DNA of 14,967 bases, taken from assembly GCA_023818865.1 (NCBI GenBank), contig JAMWDF010000047.1:1-14967 (forward strand), in the 5' to 3' direction. Of the stretch, positions 7,157-13,236 are shown piece after piece (positions within the stretch are counted from its first letter, which is position 1; every line of letters begins with the position of its first letter). This DNA comes from Candidatus Omnitrophota bacterium. GTDB taxonomy: Bacteria > Ratteibacteria > UBA8468 > B48-G9 > DSTR01. A program made the position numbers and the translations under genes. Under the pieces are notes generated by a model. The model was given only the letters and a program-made list of their open reading frames with translations. It had not been told where the DNA came from and did no database searches.

Positions 7157-8164
7157 ATGGGAAAGCGTGAATTGACTGCGATTATTCCAGCTGCTGGTTT
7201 GGGAACAAGGTTGCGGCCGTTTACTTACAGCCGCCCGAAAGCTCTTCTGCCGCTAGCAGGTAGACCGATGATTGCTTATGTCCTGGAGACAGTTAGTTCC
7301 ATAGGGGCGACCAGGGTGGTGTTCATTGTTGGCCACCTGGCTTCTCAGATTGCCCTGTCGGTGAAAGACAATTTTTCCGGAGAGGTTATTTTTGTGCAAC
7401 AGAAAGAGTTTCTTGGCCTGGGACATGCGATTCTTCAGGCCGAACCAGTGGCTAAGGGAGAAACTCTTATTTTCCTTGGTGATACACTGGTTGAAGGTAA
7501 CCTTCGGAGAGAAGTAGAATCAGGGGATAGCTGGCTGGCAGTTAAAGAGGTGGAAGATCCACGTTCTTTCGGGGTGGTGGTGAATGATAACGAGGGCTGG
7601 ATCAAGGGATTGGTGGAAAAACCGGTCGACCCTGTTTCCCGACAGGCCATTGTTGGTGTTTACCATTTGAAGAATACCCAGCTACTTTTTGATTGCCTTC
7701 ACCATCTGGTCCGGGAGAACATTCGGACCCGGGATGAGTACCAACTGACCGATGCGATTGCTTTGATGGTAAAAAAAGGAGAAAAGATAAGAGCAGTTAA
7801 CCTGGAGAAGTGGTTTGACTGTGGCCGGGTAGAAACCTGGTTGGCCACTAATAGATTTTTCCTGGAAAAATATTGCCTGCGGGTTCCGCAAATTCAAGGA
7901 GTAGAATTTATTCCCCCGGTTTATTTAGGTCCGGAAGTCAAGGTAAGTGGGGGAAAAATTGGCCCTTATGTCTCTATAGGTAAGTCTGTCCAGGTGAGAG
8001 ACTCTGTTCTTCAGAATGTAATTGTGGATGAGGGTTCCATCCTGGAGCAGGTTGTCCTTCATGATTCCGTGATTGGTCGGGAGGTGCATATCAGCCACTA
8101 TCAGGGACGGCTTATCCTTGGTGATAATAGTGAAGTCATTGGCCAACCAGCAAAACTTACGTGA
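7157..8164 (+). CDS. Sugar-1-phosphate nucleotidyltransferase with left-handed beta-helix tail (glucose-1-phosphate thymidylyltransferase-like)
   Basis: Likely joins a sugar-1-phosphate to a nucleoside triphosphate to make an activated sugar for surface glycans. The N-terminal transferase domain (residues about 5-240) has the signature GLGTRLRPFTYSRPKALLPL (15-34), with Arg18 and Lys28 in the expected places. Candidate metal ligands are Asp109 (GDT) and Asp221 (WFDCG), with EKP at 154-156. The C-terminal region (about 245-335) shows hexapeptide-type repeats (VYLGPEVKVSGGKIGPYVSI). This layout matches the long RmlA type; a UTP- or mannose-using enzyme cannot be excluded. There is no evident ribosome binding site before the ATG, and 52 bases separate it from the dehydrogenase. 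The last codons overlap the convergent lysC gene by 8 bases. Confidence 0.87.
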   Translation: MGKRELTAIIPAAGLGTRLRPFTYSRPKALLPLAGRPMIAYVLETVSSIGATRVVFIVGHLASQIALSVKDNFSGEVIFVQQKEFLGLGHAILQAEPVAKGETLIFLGDTLVEGNLRREVESGDSWLAVKEVEDPRSFGVVVNDNEGWIKGLVEKPVDPVSRQAIVGVYHLKNTQLLFDCLHHLVRENIRTRDEYQLTDAIALMVKKGEKIRAVNLEKWFDCGRVETWLATNRFFLEKYCLRVPQIQGVEFIPPVYLGPEVKVSGGKIGPYVSIGKSVQVRDSVLQNVIVDEGSILEQVVLHDSVIGREVHISHYQGRLILGDNSEVIGQPAKLT

Positions 8165-9410
8165 CCTCTCTATCAGGGGCAGTTCTTGATTGCTCCCTCT
8201 CTTGCGATTCAATAAATTCCCGGTGAACAGCCTGGATAGCCCTGTCGGCTTGTTTCCGGCGAACCACACAGGATATTTTAATTTCTGAAGTGCTGATCAT
8301 CTCAATATTTATTCCGGCACTTGCCAGAGCGTGAAACATTCTCCCAGCGACACCAGGGTGGTTCATCATGCCGATACCGATGATGGATATCTTGGCAATG
8401 TCCTCATCAGCGGTGACCCTTTCAGCTCCCAGACCAGTGGCTATTTCGCGGGCAATCTGGAGAGATTTTTCCAGGTCAATCAGGTTAACTGTGAAAGAGA
8501 TATCAGCCCGATTATCCTGGCCTACGTTCTGAACAATCATATCTACATTGATGTTTTCTGCGCCGAGAGCCTGGAAGAGTCTGGCGGCTACGCCAGGTTG
8601 GTCAGGTACCCGGAAAACGGAGATCTTTGCCTGTTTATCATCCAGTGAGACTGAGGAGACAACCGCTCCTTCTTGGACATCTAGTTCTTTTACCATTGTT
8701 CCCTCTCCTTCTTGAAAGGTAGCCCTTACGGTGAATGGCACCCGATATTTCTTGGCGAATTCCACTGCTCGCGACTGCATTACCTTGGCTCCGGTGGAAG
8801 CCATCTCCAGCATTTCTTCGTAAGAAAGCAACGGGATCAGTTTGGCCTGGGGGACGCGGTTTGGGTCAGCGGTAAAAACTCCGGGAACATCAGTAAAAAT
8901 CTCGCAGCGGTCAGCTTGGAGGATGGCGGCCAGGGCGATAGCTGTCAGGTCTGATCCCCCTCGGCCAAGGGTAGTAATTGCATCTTCAGGACTCAGACCC
9001 TGGAACCCGGCCACAACCACGATTTTCCCTTTCTCCAGTTCTTTTTGAATCCGGATAGGTTCAATTCTTTTAATCCGTGCCTTAGTATGAAGGGTATCTG
9101 TTCTGATACCGGCAAAATATCCTGGGAAACCTTCGGCTTCCTCACTTAACTCCTCAATCGCCATGGAAACTAACGCTACTGACACCATCTCACCAGTAGA
9201 GAGAAGAAGGTCAAGCTCCCGTCCGGGGGGCTGGTGATGGACCTGTTTAGCCAGCGCGATGAGTTCATCGGTGGTCTTTCCCATAGCAGAAACGACCACT
9301 ATTACCTGGTGTCCCTGTCTTTTAACGGTGACTACCCGTTTAGCCACCGCCTTAATTTTCTCCACTGTAGATAGTGAACTTCCGCCGAATTTCTGAACAA
9401 TAAGCGCCAT
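8157..9410 (-). CDS. lysC: Aspartokinase
   Basis: Phosphorylates L-aspartate with ATP, the first committed step to lysine, threonine, methionine and diaminopimelate. The catalytic amino-acid kinase domain (residues 1 to about 235) begins with VQKFGGSS, where most relatives have KFGGTS. It includes STGEMVSVALV and TTLGRGGSDLTA (about 146-157). Two ACT domains follow (about 260-325 and 342-405, with the pattern PGVAARLF / HPGVAGRMF) and normally sense lysine and/or threonine. The length of 417 residues fits the monofunctional type with paired ACT domains. Upstream, AAGGA lies about 9 bases from the ATG, and a promoter-like pair lies at 9494-9522. An internal start at codon 239 may yield a separate regulatory chain. 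Its 3' end overlaps the convergent nucleotidyltransferase gene. Confidence 0.97.
   Translation of the reverse strand: MALIVQKFGGSSLSTVEKIKAVAKRVVTVKRQGHQVIVVVSAMGKTTDELIALAKQVHHQPPGRELDLLLSTGEMVSVALVSMAIEELSEEAEGFPGYFAGIRTDTLHTKARIKRIEPIRIQKELEKGKIVVVAGFQGLSPEDAITTLGRGGSDLTAIALAAILQADRCEIFTDVPGVFTADPNRVPQAKLIPLLSYEEMLEMASTGAKVMQSRAVEFAKKYRVPFTVRATFQEGEGTMVKELDVQEGAVVSSVSLDDKQAKISVFRVPDQPGVAARLFQALGAENINVDMIVQNVGQDNRADISFTVNLIDLEKSLQIAREIATGLGAERVTADEDIAKISIIGIGMMNHPGVAGRMFHALASAGINIEMISTSEIKISCVVRRKQADRAIQAVHREFIESQEREQSRTAPDREVT
8160..8696 (-). CDS. Possible aspartokinase beta subunit from an internal in-frame start in lysC
   Basis: Met239 of aspartokinase is coded by ATG (8696 to 8694) and is preceded by AAGGAGAGGG (8710 to 8701). 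The AAGGAG core is 8 bases from the ATG, a better ribosome site than the one at the main start. The product would be 179 residues holding only the two ACT domains. Bacillus subtilis aspartokinase II is known to make such a beta chain of similar length from an internal start at nearly the same point, and it assembles with the full-length alpha chain. Here the site and position are seen; use of the start is inferred. The same bases also encode QEGEG, so part of the match could be codon-driven. Confidence 0.55.
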
Positions 9411-9493
9411 CTGGCATCGTCCTTTGAAATTTTTCCTGGGTTTGACCCGTCGGTGTTCTGAAGATGCTCCTGTTATTCCCTCAGACTATCAAT

Positions 9494-9522
9494 ATTTTAG
9501 ACTAATTTCCCCGCTAAGGCAA
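9494..9522 (-). promoter_or_regulatory. Candidate sigma-70-type promoter of lysC
   Basis: On the minus strand TTGCCT (9522-9517) and TAAAAT (9499-9494) are separated by 17 bases, matching four and five of six consensus positions. Transcription would begin near 9487 and give a leader of about 75 bases before the lysC ATG. That leader is too short for a full lysine riboswitch, and I see no T-box. Confidence 0.5.
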
Positions 9523-9531
9523 ATTCTAACC

Positions 9532-9556
9532 GGGAAAGCACCGCTGGTTATTTCCC
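9532..9556 (-). repeat. Inverted repeat directly after the fmt stop
   Basis: GGGAAA and TTTCCC (six perfect pairs) are separated by 13 bases and begin directly after the fmt stop codon. No T-tract follows on the minus strand, so this is at best a weak 3' hairpin and not a standard intrinsic terminator. Confidence 0.3.
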
Positions 9557-10495
9557 TCAAAGACTATTACCAAGAATGACACCTGCAGGCAACCGAATAC
9601 CTTTGAGGAATTCCAGGGTGGGTAAAAGCTTTTTGCCTTCCAGCTGAACCAGAACAGGGCAGATTATTCCCTCCCCGCAAGCGACCATGAGATTTTTTTC
9701 TGTTTCCAGAACTTCTCCAGGTTTGCCATGGGTCCCGGACAAACTGATTAGGGAGGCTTTCTTGATTCTAAAAATCTTTCTGGTTTTGGTTAAAGGCAAA
9801 AAGGTATACGCTACCGGCCAGTCAGCCAGGGCTCTGATCTGGTTATAGATTCGCCAGGCCGAGTTGTTCCAGTTGATCTCTCCGTGCGCTTTGGACAAGC
9901 GAGGGGCATAACTTACTTTTCCTTCTTGTCTCTTTGGTCTTTCGCCTGAAAGGACCTTTTGGATTGCTTCCAGAAGGAGAGGGGGGGCTATCTGCATCAA
10001 TTTCGTTCTAAGCGAAAAGATATCATCCTCAATGGTTACTGGAACGACCTTTTGGGTAAGGATGCCGCCAGAGTCAAGTTTTCTTTCCAGAGAAATGACG
10101 GTAATTCCGGTTTCTTTTTCTCCATTGAGGAGAGCCCACTCCATTGGGGCCGCACCGCGGTAACTGGGAAGGAGAGAAGGATGGACGTTAAGAGCAGCCA
10201 AGCGAGCGCAGCGGATCAATCTTTCTGGCAGAATTTTTCCGTAAGCCACCAGAACGATAAAGTCTGCGTCAAGCCGCGAGACAGTTTGAATCAAGGTTTC
10301 ATCCAGAGATTCAGGCTGGAAGACCGGCAGGGAATGTTGCCGAGCATATTGTTTCACTGGAGTTTCTGAGAGTTTATAGCCCCGGCCGGCTGGTCGGTCC
10401 GGAGCGGTGATCACACTCTGTACTTGAAAATGTTTCATGAGGCTTTCCAAACAGGGAAGAGCAAAATGGTCACTACCAAAGAAAACCACTTTCAT
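9557..10495 (-). CDS. fmt: Methionyl-tRNA formyltransferase
   Basis: Transfers a formyl group from 10-formyltetrahydrofolate to Met-tRNA(fMet), giving the initiator for translation. The N-terminal Rossmann-type domain opens with VVFFGSDHFALPCLESL. The active-site block NVHPSLLPSYRGAAP has Asn103 and His105, and LDSGG supplies Asp141, matching the Asn/His/Asp triad of the Escherichia coli enzyme. A C-terminal OB-fold-like tRNA-binding domain starts at about residue 205 (SKAHGEINWNNSA). The length of 312 residues is usual. It is the last gene of a three-gene minus-strand operon, and its ATG overlaps the stop of the ROK kinase in ATGA. The usual partner def (peptide deformylase) is not in the window. 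Confidence 0.97.
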   Translation of the reverse strand: MKVVFFGSDHFALPCLESLMKHFQVQSVITAPDRPAGRGYKLSETPVKQYARQHSLPVFQPESLDETLIQTVSRLDADFIVLVAYGKILPERLIRCARLAALNVHPSLLPSYRGAAPMEWALLNGEKETGITVISLERKLDSGGILTQKVVPVTIEDDIFSLRTKLMQIAPPLLLEAIQKVLSGERPKRQEGKVSYAPRLSKAHGEINWNNSAWRIYNQIRALADWPVAYTFLPLTKTRKIFRIKKASLISLSGTHGKPGEVLETEKNLMVACGEGIICPVLVQLEGKKLLPTLEFLKGIRLPAGVILGNSL

Positions 10496-11493
10496 GAAGT
10501 TTGGTGATATTTAGAAAGAGAAATTCTGCTTTGGAAAATGAGAGCGGCCGCAGAAATAATCCCGGTGTTATCCTTCAATCCAGATCGGACGATCTTAAGC
10601 TTAGCGGAAAGTTTTTTCATTGCATGGCGTTTGACAATGGTCCGGATGGGCTGAAACAAAAGATTACCGGCTTTAGCAATTCCTCCCCCAATTACCACCC
10701 GGTCCGGATTAAAAATGTTTACCATCCCGACGAAGAAAAAACCGAGGCATCGGCCTACCTCTTCCCAGATTTCTAAGGAGAGTTCGTCTCCTTGGTGGGC
10801 GGCCTGGGAAATCATCTTCGGGGTGATTTGACTTATATCTCCTCCAGAAAGTTGAACTAAACTGGTAGTCCGGCCAGATTGGATAGCCTTGACTGCGCGT
10901 TCTATGATGGCGTCCCGGCTAACCAGTTTTTCAATACAACCAATGTTGCCGCAGTTACAGACTGGGCCGCGGTAGTCAATAGTGACATGACCAAGTTCTG
11001 CAGCAGAAAAGACTGCTCCCCGAAGAAGTTGGCCTTTGACTACTACTCCTCCTCCCAGACCTGTTCCCAAGGTTATGCAAATCATGGTGCGGCTACCTCG
11101 TCCGGCGCCAAAGAGGTACTCTCCCCAGGTAATGCTGTTGACGTCATTTTCTACCACTACCGGCACATGGTAGGTTTTCTCAAAAATCTGACGGAGAGGA
11201 AGATTGTCCCAACCAGGCAGATTGGGTGCTTCGTAAACTTTTCCCTGGTTATCTACCAGACCTGGCGTACCAATCCCGATGCCAAGAAGTTTTAACCCGG
11301 GTTTCTGTTCCAAGAGATGGTTGACCGCTGTTTTCATCTGACTTAACACCACCTCTCGTCTTTTCTGCTCAGCTAAGGTTGGCCACTGTCCTTTTACCAC
11401 TATCTGGCCATCTTCTGTCACCAAGCCGGCTTTTATAAAGGTGCCTCCGAGATCAATCCCTAACACTGCCTGGTTGGCTCGCCTAGTTTTCAT
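10492..11493 (-). CDS. ROK-family sugar kinase (glucokinase-like)
   Basis: Probably an ATP-dependent cytoplasmic sugar kinase. The actin-like fold is shown by the phosphate motif DLGGT at residues 14-18 and the sugar-binding END at 115-117, whose Asp117 is the expected catalytic base. The second phosphate-type motif is TLGTGLGGGVV. The ROK zinc site is complete: ELGH with His169, then CNCGNIGC with Cys179, Cys181 and Cys186, followed by IE. There is no N-terminal DNA-binding domain, so it is a kinase and not a ROK repressor. The 333 residues are close to glucokinase length. Glucose is the default substrate; N-acetylmannosamine or others are possible. The start overlaps the upstream UroD-like gene and the stop overlaps fmt, each by 4 bases in ATGA. 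Confidence 0.92.
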   Translation of the reverse strand: MKTRRANQAVLGIDLGGTFIKAGLVTEDGQIVVKGQWPTLAEQKRREVVLSQMKTAVNHLLEQKPGLKLLGIGIGTPGLVDNQGKVYEAPNLPGWDNLPLRQIFEKTYHVPVVVENDVNSITWGEYLFGAGRGSRTMICITLGTGLGGGVVVKGQLLRGAVFSAAELGHVTIDYRGPVCNCGNIGCIEKLVSRDAIIERAVKAIQSGRTTSLVQLSGGDISQITPKMISQAAHQGDELSLEIWEEVGRCLGFFFVGMVNIFNPDRVVIGGGIAKAGNLLFQPIRTIVKRHAMKKLSAKLKIVRSGLKDNTGIISAAALIFQSRISLSKYHQTS

Positions 11494-12767
11494 TTGGGTT
11501 CTTTTTTCTTACCGAAAAAGGAAAAAGATTTTGTAGTCGGCGTTGCTGGAGGCGAAGAGGACACTGGTTTTTCTGTCTCAGGTGCTTTTGGTTTTTGCTT
11601 TGGTGGTTTTTTCTTAAACAGTGAGAATTTACCTGAGGGAACCGGGGTCGGCTTGGCTGGTAAAGGAGGGGCTGGCTGAATCTCTGGCTGGGGTTTTTCC
11701 TGATATTCCGGATACAGGCCATACTTTTTGACCAGTTCTATTACCCGGCAGTACTGTTGAAAACTGACATTCTTGGGCACAGAGTGGTCCGAGTGATAGA
11801 TGTAGCCGCCGTTTTTCTTAGCCACCTCAAATTTGGTTTTTATTTCTTGTTCAATCTTTTCTGGATCAGGGTCGGCCATCAGGCGGACATCAATTCCGCC
11901 CATAAAAGCCAATTTATCCCCATATTTTTCCTTAAGAGCCACCAGGTTCATCCCTGCTTTGACCTCCAGCGGTTGCAGACAGTCCAGTCCAGCATCAATC
12001 AGAATGGGAACTAATTCGGTGACGTTGCCACAACTATGAAGGAGGGTTTTCATCCCCTTGGAGTGAAAGTAGGCATAAAGCAATCTATCAGCATCATAGT
12101 GGGTCTTCAGGTAAGTGTCAGGAGAAAATAACAGACCATTTCGGTAGCCCATGTCATTATAAATCCAGCCAGCATCAAAGGAGAAACCGTTGGTGATCAT
12201 TAACTCAGCCATAACCACGATCAGTTCAGCTATAGTCATCACCATTTCTTTTATCCAGCCTGGGTCTTCTACCATCGCCAGGAGGAGTTGTTCACTCTTG
12301 AGATAAGTCTGAAGGCCGTCATAACCGCAGACAGCAGAAAGGAAAGTAAATTTTCCTTCTCGGCGTGCCTGAAGATTTCTTTGAAGCCCTGTGGCCCAGT
12401 CTACCCGGGTGAAATCCGGTTTCAAGCGCTTCTTTATCTCTTTCCAATCATCCTTAGACTTTATTGGCCAGTCAATGATTTCCGGAGTAGTAGAATAGTC
12501 AAGGTGGTTGCGGCGCTTGCCCCCCTGGGGAGTGGTGGTAATGATATATTCTTCGTTTTTTTCCAGAGTAACCACGGGGAAACGAGGAGTGATATCCGCG
12601 CTAAAGCCCACCATTTCATAACCAAAAAAATCAGCTGGAGTAGTATCTTCAGGGAGCCCTTCCTTATACCAGAGTTTTACCGTTGATGACCAGAGACTAT
12701 CCTGAATGGGGACCCGGTCCGGTATCTGATGGTTTAGCGCTGCCAGTACCCGTTCTTGGCTTGTCAT
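11490..12767 (-). CDS. UroD/MtaA-superfamily protein with Pro/Lys-rich C-terminal tail
   Basis: Residues 1 to about 350 form a uroporphyrinogen-decarboxylase-like TIM barrel of the kind used by corrinoid methyltransferases (MtaA/CmuA) and many uncharacterised relatives. It opens with SQERVLAALNHQIPDRVPI. The likely metal-site segment HSCGNV (His244, Cys246) and a later HSDHSVPKNV are present. True UroD is unlikely because this subgroup differs at the N-terminal substrate-binding segment and no haem genes are near. Residues 357-425 are an unusual low-complexity tail rich in Pro and Lys, with two similar motifs, FSLFKKKPPK and FSFFGKKKEPK. A strong AAAGGAGG at 12780-12773 with 5-base spacing fixes the start. 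It is first in the operon with the ROK kinase and fmt. The substrate is unknown. Confidence 0.85.
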   Translation of the reverse strand: MTSQERVLAALNHQIPDRVPIQDSLWSSTVKLWYKEGLPEDTTPADFFGYEMVGFSADITPRFPVVTLEKNEEYIITTTPQGGKRRNHLDYSTTPEIIDWPIKSKDDWKEIKKRLKPDFTRVDWATGLQRNLQARREGKFTFLSAVCGYDGLQTYLKSEQLLLAMVEDPGWIKEMVMTIAELIVVMAELMITNGFSFDAGWIYNDMGYRNGLLFSPDTYLKTHYDADRLLYAYFHSKGMKTLLHSCGNVTELVPILIDAGLDCLQPLEVKAGMNLVALKEKYGDKLAFMGGIDVRLMADPDPEKIEQEIKTKFEVAKKNGGYIYHSDHSVPKNVSFQQYCRVIELVKKYGLYPEYQEKPQPEIQPAPPLPAKPTPVPSGKFSLFKKKPPKQKPKAPETEKPVSSSPPATPTTKSFSFFGKKKEPK

Positions 12768-12772
12768 CTATT

Positions 12773-12780
12773 CCTCCTTT
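12773..12780 (-). promoter_or_regulatory. Strong ribosome binding site of the UroD-like gene
   Basis: AAAGGAGG on the minus strand stands 5 bases before the ATG at 12767 and supports that start and high expression of the first operon gene. Confidence 0.75.
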
Positions 12781-12800
12781 CCACCCCGGTTAAAGCCTGA

Positions 12801-12830
12801 GGTATATCGGTTAACTGTTGGAAGAGTCAA
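12801..12830 (-). promoter_or_regulatory. Candidate promoter of the UroD-like/ROK/fmt operon
   Basis: Minus-strand TTGACT (12830-12825, five of six) and TATACC (12806-12801, four of six) are 18 bases apart. The start would lie about 25-30 bases before the ribosome site, giving a short leader. The 7-base word CGGTTAA occurs at 12787-12793 and 12808-12814, 21 bases apart, on either side of the -10 element. That spacing of two helical turns could mark a regulator site. Confidence 0.45.
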
Positions 12831-13037
12831 TACCTTTATCTTCATTCCATCAGTGGCTTCACTAAAATCTTACCCCGATTTAAACGCCCTGGGCAACTCA
12901 TTCCTTTGAAGCAGTCGTCTGCCCGTTGTATAGCCTCCCCTGGTTTGCTGCAAACCGGCCCTGCCACAATGTTCCGGAAGAAAGAGCCAAAAAACATTCA
13001 ATAACTTCAATTTGTCAGGCTAACGGCCACTTATGAG

Positions 13038-13066
13038 GCAGCAACATATCTTGCTGCTTTCTTATC
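13038..13066 (+). terminator. Hairpin with T-rich flank, possible plus-strand terminator
   Basis: GCAGCAA (13038-13044) pairs perfectly with TTGCTGC (13051-13057) across a 6-base loop, and the plus strand continues TTTCTTATC. The T-rich side faces right, so it would stop transcription entering the surface-protein gene from its 3' side. No plus-strand gene lies between it and 8164, which weakens the call. Confidence 0.25.
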
Positions 13067-13236
13067 TTACTTTACCTGAAATATTTTTGCAACACAGCTT
13101 TGGCTTATCTATGGTGTGAGCAATTAGAATTTTCTCCGGAATTGCCTTTTGTCACCTGAGGAAACCTCATAAATGCCGGGGCTGTATATTTCCCCCAAGA
13201 TTTTAAGACCCTGTAAGCCAACTTGGTCTTTCTGGG

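Larger units (their letters stand above)
12768..13236. other. 469-bp non-coding gap with promoter and several inverted repeats
   Basis: No credible gene is seen in this gap; the only ORFs are about 20 codons or shorter and lack ribosome sites. It holds the operon promoter and ribosome site near 12773-12830. It also holds a perfect palindrome GGTTTG-CTG-CAAACC (12942-12956), a 7-pair hairpin (13038-13057), TGAGG-AAA-CCTCA (13157-13169), and AAGACC/GGTCTT (13205-13230) just after the stop of the surface-protein gene. The last could act in 3' end formation but has no T-run on the proper strand. I see no tRNA or known riboswitch here. Confidence 0.6.

Noticed and set aside
9411..9556. Lysine riboswitch or T-box in front of lysC
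   Set aside because: Only about 75 bases would be transcribed from the candidate promoter, with no multi-stem lysine aptamer or T-box sequence.
9532..9556. Intrinsic terminator after fmt
   Set aside because: A six-pair hairpin is present but no T-tract follows on the minus strand.
9959..10369. 136-codon plus-strand ORF inside fmt
   Set aside because: It has no family resemblance and lies fully antisense to the well-conserved fmt; it is a shadow.
10879..11295. 138-codon plus-strand ORF inside the ROK kinase
   Set aside because: It is antisense to conserved kinase motifs, with no ribosome site and no recognisable domains.
12288..12686. 132-codon plus-strand ORF inside the UroD-like gene
   Set aside because: It is antisense to a recognisable barrel; composition and lack of a ribosome site mark it as a shadow.
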